Positions 15,865 to 23,713 of a stretch of DNA of 64,000 nucleotides are shown in pieces. Source of the stretch: Akkermansiaceae bacterium (GTDB lineage: Bacteria; Verrucomicrobiota; Verrucomicrobiia; Verrucomicrobiales; Akkermansiaceae); NCBI GenBank assembly GCA_024233135.1, contig JACKPZ010000015.1, positions 35,542 to 99,541 of the forward strand, given 5' to 3'. Within the stretch, counting starts at the first letter, position 1. Every line of letters begins with the position of its first letter. Below the pieces are notes generated by a model that was not told the DNA's origin, did not search any database, and saw only the letters and a list, made by a program, of their open reading frames with translations. Made by a program: the position numbers and the translations under genes.

Positions 15865-17160
15865 ATGAATCGACACCTCGCCACCCTGCTGACGCTGATT
15901 CCGGCCTGTTGGATGACCACGGCTCCCGCCGAGACGCTCGGTCTCGGGCAGGTGGTGGAGGAAACGGCGCGCTCGAACCCGGATGCGGTGATCGCGGAAA
16001 GCCGCATCGCCGAGGCGCGTGCGATGCTCGCCGCCGCCGGAGCCGCGTTCCAACCGCGGGTGAGCATCGAGTCGTCGTACATGATCACGAACCAGCCGGT
16101 TTCGGTGTTCGGCTCGGTGCTGAACCAGGAGGCGTATTCGAACTCGCTCGACTTCAACAACGTTCCGGACACGGACAACTTCAACCTCCGCGGCGTGGTT
16201 TCCTATCCCCTCTACGCGGGTGGCGGGCCGGCCGCCGCGCGTGATGGCGCCCGCGCGATGCTCGAGGCGGCGGGCCATGGCCGGGCCGCGGTGCGCCAGG
16301 TTCTCGCGGCCGAGGCCGCCTCCGCCTACCTCGCCGTCTGGAGATCGCGCGCGCTGGTCACCGCCGCCGAGGCGGCCGTGAAATCGTTCGAAAATCATGT
16401 CGAGCTCATCAGCCGGCGCGAAACGGAGGGCACTTCATTGCGCACCGACCTGCTCGACATGCAGGTGCGTCTCGCCGCCGCACGGGAGGATCTCGCGCGC
16501 GCCCGGAATGGCAACGAACTCACCCGCCACGCCCTGCGCAACCTGATGGGACGAGAAAACGGCTCCATCGACATCGCGGGTGGAACGCCGCGGATCGCCG
16601 TGCCCGGAAATGGTGTGGTGCCGCAGCGTCCGGAACTCCGCGCGTCGGCGGCCACCGAGAGCGCTGCCGATGCCGCCATCCGCGAGCTCAAGGCCGGGCG
16701 CAAGCCGCGGGTCGATCTCTTCGGCAGCGTGGAGGAAAACTACGGTGCGCGAAACGACAGCGGCGCCGCGAACTACACCGCCGGCATCATGCTCAAGTGG
16801 GACCTCTGGGACGGCGGCGAAAAGAAAAGCCGCACCGAGGCCGCCATCGCACGTGCCGAGGCGGCCCGCCAGCGCAGCCGCCTGCTCCGCCTTTCGGTGG
16901 ACCTCGAAATCAAACAGGCGCGCCTCGGTCTGAAGGAGGCCGAAGAACGGCTCGCCGTTTCCGCGAAGTCGGTCGAGCAGGCGGAGGAAAGCGTCGCGCT
17001 CGTCCAGACCCGTTACGCCGAAGGCCTCGCGCTTTCGACCCAGCTCATCGATGCCGAGACCGCGCTCACCGTCGCCCGCGTCCGGCGCACCGAGGCCGAG
17101 GTCGACCGCATGCGCGCCATCGTGATGCTCCGCCGGGCGCTCGGCCTTCCCATTCTCTGA
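15865..17160 (+). CDS. TolC-family outer-membrane efflux protein
   Basis: A 431-residue outer-membrane channel protein with a signal peptide (MNRHLATLLTLIPACWMTTAPA) and the long Ala/Glu/Arg-rich helical pairs of the TolC family. The duplicated coiled-coil segments lie at about 150-230 and 325-400. It would form the exit duct for the adaptor and RND pump encoded next. The ATG at 15865 is preferred to an upstream start because it begins the signal peptide. The gap to the adaptor gene is 6 bases. Confidence 0.9.
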   Translation: MNRHLATLLTLIPACWMTTAPAETLGLGQVVEETARSNPDAVIAESRIAEARAMLAAAGAAFQPRVSIESSYMITNQPVSVFGSVLNQEAYSNSLDFNNVPDTDNFNLRGVVSYPLYAGGGPAAARDGARAMLEAAGHGRAAVRQVLAAEAASAYLAVWRSRALVTAAEAAVKSFENHVELISRRETEGTSLRTDLLDMQVRLAAAREDLARARNGNELTRHALRNLMGRENGSIDIAGGTPRIAVPGNGVVPQRPELRASAATESAADAAIRELKAGRKPRVDLFGSVEENYGARNDSGAANYTAGIMLKWDLWDGGEKKSRTEAAIARAEAARQRSRLLRLSVDLEIKQARLGLKEAEERLAVSAKSVEQAEESVALVQTRYAEGLALSTQLIDAETALTVARVRRTEAEVDRMRAIVMLRRALGLPIL

Positions 17161-17166
17161 ACCGCC

Positions 17167-18186
17167 ATGAAGCACCTCGTTCCTCCCGCCGTCGCCGTGA
17201 TCGGATTGCTCGTTTCCTGCGACAAACACGAGACGTCCCGCGAACCCGCGCCGGATCTTCCGACCGCGAAGATCGGGATCTATCAGGTGGAGTCGCGCCC
17301 GCACCGGATCAGCGAGCAGATCGTCGGGACCGTGCATGCGAAACGCCGCGCCACCGTCGAGGCGAAGGTGAGCGGGCGCGTCGGGCGATATCTCGTCGCC
17401 ACCGGACAAGTGGTGAAATCCGGTGACCTCATTGCCGAGATCGACGTCAGCGAGATCGCGGCGAAAGTCGAGGCCGCGCAGGCCACCCTCGATCAGGCGC
17501 GGCGCGATCTCGACCGCTACAGCCGCCTTTTCGAGACCCGCGCCGTCACCCGGCAGGATCTGGAAAACGTCGAGTCCCGCGAGCGTGTCGCCCGCGCCGG
17601 GCTCGCGGAGGCGGAGTCGATGCTCGCATACGCCCGCGTGACCGCGCCCTTCGACGGCGTTGTCACACGCAAGCTCGCGGAGGTCGGCGACCTTGCGATG
17701 CCCGGCAAACCGCTGGCCGACATCGAAGCGCCGGACGAACTGAGGTTCGAAGCGGATCTCCCCGAGTCGATGTTGGAAAAGGTCGCGGTTGGCGATGAGC
17801 TGACGGTTTCGTTTCCGAAGACCGCGGCGCTCGGCGCGAAGATCTCCGAAGTCGCGCCGGTCGCCGACCCCGCTTCGCGCACCTTCCGCATCAAGCTCGA
17901 TCTGCCGGCCGGCAGGGGATTGCGCACCGGTATGTTCGGCCGCGTCACCGTGCCCGTCGCCGAGTCGGACGCGCTGGTCGTTCCGCGGACGGCCGTGTTG
18001 CAGCGCGGGCAGATGGAATGTGTTTTCGTCACCGGCGACGGCCGCGCGTGGCTGCGCCTCGTCAAAACCGGACAGCCGCTGGGCGAGGGCGTCGAGATCC
18101 TCTCCGGACTGGATGCCGGGGAAACGATCGTCGCCGCCCCTGATGAACGGATGATCGACGGCCAGCCGGTGGAGGTGACGCGATGA
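17167..18186 (+). CDS. RND efflux periplasmic adaptor, lipoprotein (HlyD/AcrA type)
   Basis: A 339-residue membrane-fusion protein. The lipobox LLVSC places the anchoring Cys at residue 18. A barrel-sandwich/lipoyl part (VEAKVSGRVGRYLVATGQVVKSGDLIAEID), a helical hairpin and a closing lipoyl half (ARVTAPFDGVVTRKLAEVGDLAMPG) follow. A beta-barrel and a membrane-proximal domain end the protein. It links the TolC channel to the RND permease. The stop overlaps the next start by four bases (ATGA). Confidence 0.93.
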   Translation: MKHLVPPAVAVIGLLVSCDKHETSREPAPDLPTAKIGIYQVESRPHRISEQIVGTVHAKRRATVEAKVSGRVGRYLVATGQVVKSGDLIAEIDVSEIAAKVEAAQATLDQARRDLDRYSRLFETRAVTRQDLENVESRERVARAGLAEAESMLAYARVTAPFDGVVTRKLAEVGDLAMPGKPLADIEAPDELRFEADLPESMLEKVAVGDELTVSFPKTAALGAKISEVAPVADPASRTFRIKLDLPAGRGLRTGMFGRVTVPVAESDALVVPRTAVLQRGQMECVFVTGDGRAWLRLVKTGQPLGEGVEILSGLDAGETIVAAPDERMIDGQPVEVTR

Positions 18187-21100
18187 ATGAAAAAGGACAT
18201 CCCGGACCCGGCATCGCGGGGCGCGTCGCCGCGGCGTTCATCGATTCGAAGCTTACGCCGCTCGTCGTCGTCGCATCGATTTTGTTAGGTGTCGCCGCCG
18301 TGTTTCTCCTGCCGCGCGAGGAGGAGCCGCAGATCAAGGTGCCGATGATCGACGTCATGGTCGCCATGCCCGGCTCGAACGCCAAGGAGGTCGAGGAACG
18401 CGTGACCCGCCCGATGGAACGACTCATCTGGGAAATCCCCGGCGTGGAGTATGTCTACTCGACCTCGCGTGACAGCGAGTCGCTCGTCATCGTCCGCTTC
18501 AAGGTGGGCGAGGACCCCGACGTCAGCCTCGGCAAGCTGACCGAGAAGCTGCGCTCGTATTTCGACCGGATCCCGATGGGCGCGAGCATGCCGCTGGTCA
18601 AGCCGCGCTCGATCGACGACGTGCCGATCCTCGCGCTCACGTTCCACAGCGACCGCTACGACCACCTCACGCTCCGGCGCGTCGCCGCGCAGGTGGAGGA
18701 GGAGGTGAAAGCCGTGAACCTCGTCGCCGGGACCCAGCTCATCGGCGGCTCGCACCGCCAGATCCGCGTGCTGGTCGATCCGGTGAAGCTCGCCGCCCGC
18801 CGCCTCACGCTGGCCGACCTCGCGCCGATGCTCCAGCAGTCGAACCGCCAGTTCCGCGCCGGCGGGCTGACCACCGACGGCACCGAGGTGCTCATCGAAA
18901 CCGGTGCCTTTCTCACGAACATCGAGGATGTCGGCAACGTTGTCGCCGGCGTGTTCGACGGCCGCCCGGTCTATCTTCGCGAAATCGCCGAGATCCGTGA
19001 CGATGGCGAGGAGCCATCGCAATACGTGATGCATGGCGCCGGCCCTGCCGGAGGTGGCGCCGGTCCGATGGAGCCCGCCGTCACGCTCACCGTTGCCAAA
19101 CGCCCGGGCGCCAACGCCATTTCCGTGGCCACCGAGGTTCTCGAAAAAGTCGATTCGCTGAAGGGCCGGATCATTCCGCGCGACATCGACGTTTCCATCA
19201 CCCGCCACTACGGCGAGACGGCGGCGGAGAAATCCAACGAGCTTCTCCTGCACATGGGCATCGCGGTCGTCAGCGTCGCCATCCTCATCTGGCTTTCCCT
19301 CGGCTGGCGCGAGTCGGGCATCGTCGGCATCGCCATCCCCGCCACGCTCGCGCTCACGCTGCTGGTTTTTTATCTGCACGGGTTCACGCTCAACCGCATC
19401 ACGCTCTTCGCTCTGATCTTCTCGATCGGCATCCTCGTCGATGACGCGATCGTCGTGGTCGAAAACATCGTCCGCCATTTCCACCTGCCGGAAAGCAAGG
19501 GCCGGCCCTGGTCGAAGATCGCTGTCGAGGCTGTCGGAGAGGTCGGCAACCCGACCATCCTCGCCACCTTCGCGGTGATCGCCGCGGTGCTGCCGATGGC
19601 TTTCGTCGGCGGGCTGATGGGTCCCTACATGCGGCCGATCCCGATCGGCGCCAGTGCCGCGATGTTCTGGTCGCTTCTCATCGCCTTCATCGTCACGCCG
19701 TGGGCTTCGATCCGCATCCTGAAGATCGGGAAAAAGTATTCGCAACTCACCGCGCCCGGCACGCCCGCGGATGCCGCCGCGCATTCCGCGCATGACCACC
19801 CGGAGGATGTGTTCACGCGCCTCTACCGTCATGTGATGGGCCCGCTCATCCACCATGTCGTCTGGCGCTGGGTGTTCCTCATCGCGATCACCGTGCTGCT
19901 CCTCGCGGCGATGGCCACCGTGGGTGTCGGCTGGGTGAAGGTGAAAATGCTGCCCTTCGACAACAAGAGCGAGTTCCAGGTGATCCTCAACATGCCCGAG
20001 GGCAGCCCGCTTGAGGAAACCGCGCGCGTCGCCCGGGAAATGGCCCGCGTGATCCGCGAGGAACCCGAAGTCGCCGACTGCCAGCTCTATGCCGGCACCG
20101 CGAGCCCGTTCAACTTCAACGGTCTCGTCCGCCACTACTTCATGCGCAGCGGCCCGCACGTCGCGGACATCCAGGTGAATCTCGCCGGCAAACACGACCG
20201 CGACGCGCAGAGCCACGACATCGCGAAACGCGTGCGGCCCGCCCTCGCGGAAATCGCCGGGCGTTACGGAGCCCGGGTCGCCGTCGCCGAGGTGCCACCC
20301 GGCCCTCCCGTGCTCCAGACGCTCGTGGCGGAAATCTACGGTCCCTCCGATGAAGCCCGCTTGAAGCTCGCCGGCGAGGTGAAGCGCATCTTCCACGAGA
20401 CACCCGGCGTCGTGGATGTCGATTGGTATGTCGAGGCCGACCAGCGGAAGGACCGCTTCGTGATCGACAAGGAAAAGGCGGCACTCCACGGCATCAACGC
20501 GGCGGAACTCTCGAGGACCCTCAAGATCGCGGTCGATGGCGAGGACGTCGATCTTCTCCACGAACCCGACGAAAAGGAGGATGTTCCGATCCGTCTCGAG
20601 ATCCCGCGTTCCGCGAAAACCCACCCGCAGGAACTCCTCGCGCTCCGCGTCGGCAGGGACTCCGTGCCGCTCGGCGAACTCGCGCACATCGAGGAGGTCG
20701 GCGTCGAGAAGAGCCGCTATCGGAAAAACCTGGTGCCCGTCACCTATGTCATCGGCGACGTCGCCGGAGTCGTCGAAAGCCCGGTCTACGCCATCTTCGA
20801 AATGAACCGCAGGCTGCGCGAACTCGACACCCGCGAGTTCGGCGGCAGCGGCGCGGAGTTGAGGATCCACAACGCGAAGCAACCATTCACCACCCACGAC
20901 CCCGCCATCAAGTGGGACGGCGAGTGGCACATCACCATCGAGGTGTTCCGCGATCTCGGGGCCGCCTTCGCCGCCTGCCTCGTGCTCATCTACGTGCTGA
21001 TGGTCGGCTGGTTCCGCAGCTTCATCACCCCGCTCATCGTGATGGTGGCCATTCCATTCTCGCTCGTCGGCATCCTGCCCGCGCACGGCGCTCTCGGAGC

Positions 21101-21449
21101 GTTCTTCACCGCCACCTCGATGATCGGGTTCATGGCCGGCGGCGGCATCGTGGTCCGCAATTCGATCATCCTCGTCGATTTCATCGAACAACGGATCCGG
21201 GAGGGCATGCCCATCGACGAGGCCGTCATCGATGCCGGCGCCGTTCGGTTCCGGCCGATGCTCCTCACCGCCCTCGCCGTGGTGGTCGGCGCCGCCGTCA
21301 TCCTCGCGGATCCGATTTTCCAAGGCCTCGCCATCGCTCTCATGGCCGGAGAGATCGCCAGTCTTTTCATCAGCCGCATGGCGGTTCCCGTGCTCTACTA
21401 CATGGCGAACAAACGCCTCCACCTATCCCCGAACCCATCGAAGTCATGA
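18183..21449 (+). CDS. RND efflux transporter permease
   Basis: A 1088-residue inner-membrane proton-driven pump of the AcrB/MdtB fold: twelve membrane spans in two halves with two large periplasmic loops. The proton-relay pair Asp420-Asp421 lies in FSIGILVDDAIVVVENIV; the equivalent C-terminal segment reads GFMAGGGIVVRNSIILVDFIE. The pore region contains the usual EERVTRPMERLIWEIPGVEY. Substrate is not obvious. The final gene of the operon encodes a Cys/His-tailed DUF2892 protein and an ArsR regulator lies nearby, so a metal- or sulfur-stress link is more likely than a drug pump. It overlaps both neighbours by four bases. Confidence 0.93.
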   Translation: MNEKGHPGPGIAGRVAAAFIDSKLTPLVVVASILLGVAAVFLLPREEEPQIKVPMIDVMVAMPGSNAKEVEERVTRPMERLIWEIPGVEYVYSTSRDSESLVIVRFKVGEDPDVSLGKLTEKLRSYFDRIPMGASMPLVKPRSIDDVPILALTFHSDRYDHLTLRRVAAQVEEEVKAVNLVAGTQLIGGSHRQIRVLVDPVKLAARRLTLADLAPMLQQSNRQFRAGGLTTDGTEVLIETGAFLTNIEDVGNVVAGVFDGRPVYLREIAEIRDDGEEPSQYVMHGAGPAGGGAGPMEPAVTLTVAKRPGANAISVATEVLEKVDSLKGRIIPRDIDVSITRHYGETAAEKSNELLLHMGIAVVSVAILIWLSLGWRESGIVGIAIPATLALTLLVFYLHGFTLNRITLFALIFSIGILVDDAIVVVENIVRHFHLPESKGRPWSKIAVEAVGEVGNPTILATFAVIAAVLPMAFVGGLMGPYMRPIPIGASAAMFWSLLIAFIVTPWASIRILKIGKKYSQLTAPGTPADAAAHSAHDHPEDVFTRLYRHVMGPLIHHVVWRWVFLIAITVLLLAAMATVGVGWVKVKMLPFDNKSEFQVILNMPEGSPLEETARVAREMARVIREEPEVADCQLYAGTASPFNFNGLVRHYFMRSGPHVADIQVNLAGKHDRDAQSHDIAKRVRPALAEIAGRYGARVAVAEVPPGPPVLQTLVAEIYGPSDEARLKLAGEVKRIFHETPGVVDVDWYVEADQRKDRFVIDKEKAALHGINAAELSRTLKIAVDGEDVDLLHEPDEKEDVPIRLEIPRSAKTHPQELLALRVGRDSVPLGELAHIEEVGVEKSRYRKNLVPVTYVIGDVAGVVESPVYAIFEMNRRLRELDTREFGGSGAELRIHNAKQPFTTHDPAIKWDGEWHITIEVFRDLGAAFAACLVLIYVLMVGWFRSFITPLIVMVAIPFSLVGILPAHGALGAFFTATSMIGFMAGGGIVVRNSIILVDFIEQRIREGMPIDEAVIDAGAVRFRPMLLTALAVVVGAAVILADPIFQGLAIALMAGEIASLFISRMAVPVLYYMANKRLHLSPNPSKS

Positions 21450-21667
21450 AACGCAACATCGGAACCATCGACCGCGTCCTGCGCATCCTCGCCGGCATCG
21501 CCCTCATCGCCTGGGGCATCCACCAGCAGAACTGGATCGGCGCCGTCGGCTTGCTGCCGCTGCTCACCGCCCTCGTCGGATTCTGCCCGGCCTATTGCCC
21601 GCTCGGCATCAACACCGCCGGCAAACGCGGCGGGGGCTGCGGCTGCGGTCACGACCACTGTGAATGA
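21446..21667 (+). CDS. DUF2892 small membrane protein with Cys/His-rich tail
   Basis: A 73-residue protein of the YgaP-membrane-domain (DUF2892) family: MKRNIGTIDRVLRI, two membrane spans, then CPAYCPLGINT (Cys47, Cys51). Its tail GGGCGCGHDHCE holds Cys65, Cys67, His69, His71 and Cys72, a plausible soft-metal or sulfur-binding site. In YgaP this membrane domain is fused to a rhodanese; here it stands alone. The ATG overlaps the RND stop (ATGA), so it is translated as the last member of the efflux operon. Confidence 0.88.
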   Translation: MKRNIGTIDRVLRILAGIALIAWGIHQQNWIGAVGLLPLLTALVGFCPAYCPLGINTAGKRGGGCGCGHDHCE

Positions 21668-21675
21668 ACAGCGGC

Positions 21676-22746
21676 TCAGCGCCCGCCGACGATGGCCGCC
21701 CGGCCGTCGCCGTCGAGGTCGCCCCGCGGCCGGACGATCCGGAAGCGGTCGCCCGCGTCCTCGATGTCGTAGAGTTTCGCCCGCGTCGTGGGTTTTCCGA
21801 ACGGACGGTGGACCACCAGCATCTTTCCGCCATCGAAGGTGTCGAAGATCATGCCGTGGCCGCTGTCTCCGTCCACCAGCGGGTCGAGCTGTTCCCACGG
21901 CCCTTCGAGTTTCCCGCTCGTCGAGCGCGCCTGGGTTTCCACATAACTTCCGTTCCGATAACTCGACCACAGCATCACCAGAGACCCGTCGCGGGTCCGG
22001 TAGAGTTCGCATCCGTCGGTCACGTAGCTGAGTTGCCTCGTGTCGGGTCGCAGCGAGGAATTCAACCACGGCGCGTCCGATCCCTTGAAAAGGTGGATGG
22101 GAGGGCCCTTCGTGTCCGACAGGTCGTCCTTCAGACGGATCGCCTCGACGGTCCCGTCGATCTTCTGGATCCACTCGTGGCAATACACCATCCAAGGTTC
22201 TCCCCCGGCGTCGATGTGGAGCGTTCCGTCCAAGGTCATGAAATCCCTGGGCGGGTGAGGACCGTCGGGTTTCAGCAGTTCAAATGGTCCTTCCGGTGAG
22301 TCGGCCACAGCGACGACCGTTCCACGCAGGTGGTTCTTCCGCCAGACGTCCGGCGGTTCGGACAGAACCGCATCCTGGTTGTGAAGTGTCACGAAGAGGT
22401 AATACCGATCCTTGTGGCGATGCACCTCGGGAGCCCACGCACCGTGTGTCGGTTCCGCCCAGATCCCATCCGGTATCTCGAAAACCGAGATCGGTCCGGT
22501 CCAATGTTTCAGATCCTTGCTTCGGTAGGACTTCACCCCGCTGCGGCGGGTCCGGGGATCGCGGCTGCTCGTGTAGAAGTGGTAGGTTCTGCTTTCCGGA
22601 TCGGGCAGGATCCACGGATCGTGAATCCGGATGTCTTCGAGCAGCAGCGGTTCCTGCCCTTCACCGTCCGCTTCCCGGGCTTCCCCCTTGAGGAAGGAAC
22701 TTCCCGCGAGCATGGCGCAGAGAACCCACGGGGCGGGGGCGGACAT
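21676..22746 (-). CDS. Secreted GH43-like glycoside hydrolase
   Basis: A 356-residue exported protein (signal MSAPAPWVLCAMLAGSSFLKGEA) with the five-bladed propeller pattern of glycoside hydrolase family 43. IHDPWILPD (Asp43) carries the probable base, HGAWAPEVHR (Glu107) lies in the next blade, and GHGMIFDTFDG completes the active-site side. Relatives hydrolyse arabinan or xylan side chains; substrate is unknown here. The ATG at 22744-22746 has GATGAGG six bases upstream; several in-frame ATGs before it would add Arg-rich sequence. The gene converges on the efflux operon and is probably unrelated to it. Confidence 0.8.
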   Translation of the reverse strand: MSAPAPWVLCAMLAGSSFLKGEAREADGEGQEPLLLEDIRIHDPWILPDPESRTYHFYTSSRDPRTRRSGVKSYRSKDLKHWTGPISVFEIPDGIWAEPTHGAWAPEVHRHKDRYYLFVTLHNQDAVLSEPPDVWRKNHLRGTVVAVADSPEGPFELLKPDGPHPPRDFMTLDGTLHIDAGGEPWMVYCHEWIQKIDGTVEAIRLKDDLSDTKGPPIHLFKGSDAPWLNSSLRPDTRQLSYVTDGCELYRTRDGSLVMLWSSYRNGSYVETQARSTSGKLEGPWEQLDPLVDGDSGHGMIFDTFDGGKMLVVHRPFGKPTTRAKLYDIEDAGDRFRIVRPRGDLDGDGRAAIVGGR

Positions 22747-22841
22747 CGGGAACCTCATCCATTTCAAGCGCATTGACATGGCGCGAAACCATGCCGATCT
22801 CGCGTGGAGCCGCAATGTCAATCGACAACGGCGCGTGTTTG

Positions 22842-23186
22842 TCAGAAGTGCAGCGGTTCCCTCTCAAGAGCGAGATCGCGATTCAATTTGTCGCAAACGA
22901 GACGGCAGAGTTCGAGAACCGCCGGGTCCGGAATGGAACATAGCACGCAGGTGCCGCGTTTCTCGCGGTGGATCACGCCCGCTTCCGACAACACATGAAG
23001 TTGCTTCGAAATGTTCGCCTGGCTGGTGCCGATCGCCGCCACCATCTCGCCCACCTTGCGCGGACCGGCTTTCAACTCCTGGAGGATCGCAAGCCGGGTC
23101 GGCTCGGCGAACGACTTGAACAGGGCCGCCACCCGTTCGAGCTGGTTGTCCGCGAGGCAGCCGTATTCCCGATCTGCATCTTTCAT
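22842..23186 (-). CDS. ArsR/SmtB-family transcriptional regulator
   Basis: A 114-residue winged-helix repressor with the ArsR core FAEPTRLAILQELKAGPRKVGEMV, recognition helix GTSQANISKQLHVLSEAGVI and wing HREKRGTCVLCSIPD. Cysteines are at 10, 80, 83, 94 and 98. The Cys80-x2-Cys83 pair in the wing and the Cys94/Cys98 pair in the last helix could sense metal or thiol oxidation. It is divergent from the arsR-sqr operon and near the RND/DUF2892 operon, either of which it may control. Confidence 0.9.
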   Translation of the reverse strand: MKDADREYGCLADNQLERVAALFKSFAEPTRLAILQELKAGPRKVGEMVAAIGTSQANISKQLHVLSEAGVIHREKRGTCVLCSIPDPAVLELCRLVCDKLNRDLALEREPLHF

Positions 23187-23319
23187 CGCTGCGTAAGCAT
23201 ATTCCCATGAAAAGGTTGTGCAAGACGGAAATGAACGGAGCTCCGCCGCCTGCTAACAGAATGACCGCGCGCCTGCAAACCATGCGCAGGAAATCACGGG
23301 ATGCGCATAGCCTCTGATA

Positions 23320-23348
23320 TTGAGTCCCGCGACGCGGCGTCCTAAGAT
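23320..23348 (+). promoter_or_regulatory. Sigma70-type promoter for the arsR-sqr operon
   Basis: TTGAGT at 23320-23325 and TAAGAT at 23343-23348 are separated by exactly 17 bases. Each matches the housekeeping consensus at four or more of six positions. Transcription would begin near 23355, at the left edge of the palindrome, so a bound repressor would cover the start site. Confidence 0.55.
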
Positions 23349-23354
23349 TTCATC

Positions 23355-23374
23355 AATTCAATTCCTATTGAATT
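23355..23374. promoter_or_regulatory. Perfect 20-base palindromic operator
   Basis: Arms AATTCAAT and ATTGAATT flank the spacer TCCT, ending one base before the first ATG of the arsR-family gene. Length and symmetry fit a winged-helix dimer site, and its AT content contrasts with the GC-rich surroundings. Probably bound by the product of the gene it precedes. Confidence 0.6.
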
Positions 23375-23713
23375 ATGAAAACCAGACCACCAGAAGAGGT
23401 CAGGGAGATGTTCCGGGCGAACGAGGCGATGTGCCGTGAGGTGGTCGCCATGCTGGAGCTGGTGTCCAACAAGGCGAGGCTGCGCATCGTCTGCATGTTG
23501 ATGGAGGGGGACTACTGCGTGCAGGATATCGTGGACGTCGCGGGCGGAGGCAAGGCGACGAACGTTTCCCAGCAGCTCCGCATGCTCCGCCTCGCCGGGG
23601 TGGTCGAGTCGCGCCGCAGCGGCAAGCAGATCTACTATCGACTGAAAGAGGGGCCGGTTCCCGAGCTCGTCCGATTCCTGAGAAAACAATACATGAACAA
23701 GGCATGCTCATGA
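23375..23713 (+). CDS. ArsR-family regulator, SqrR/BigR-like candidate
   Basis: A 112-residue winged-helix repressor (VSNKARLRIVCMLMEGDYCVQDIVD, helix ATNVSQQLRMLRLAGVV, wing ESRRSGKQIYYRL). Cys40 lies in the position described for the first sensing Cys of SqrR/BigR persulfide sensors, and Cys111 is close to the C-terminus; Cys20 and Cys48 are extra. It precedes an SQR-like gene with a four-base overlap (ATGA), so repression by it and relief by sulfane sulfur is the natural model. The first ATG (23375) has no Shine-Dalgarno sequence. An in-frame ATG at 23408, with AGAGG and GGGAG upstream, may be the true start. Confidence 0.88.
   Translation: MKTRPPEEVREMFRANEAMCREVVAMLELVSNKARLRIVCMLMEGDYCVQDIVDVAGGGKATNVSQQLRMLRLAGVVESRRSGKQIYYRLKEGPVPELVRFLRKQYMNKACS

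Larger units (their letters stand above)
23187..23374. promoter_or_regulatory. Divergent control region between two arsR-family genes
   Basis: A 188-base region serving two regulators read outward. On the minus side, upstream of 23186, is a small AT-rich patch (GGGAATATGC). On the plus side are the promoter and palindrome described separately. A CCTGC...GCAGG inverted pair lies near 23271-23290. Confidence 0.5.

Noticed and set aside
18285..21422. A 1,045-codon minus-strand frame opposite the RND permease.
   Set aside because: It is the mirror of the permease; His/Asp/Arg-rich composition and no motif.
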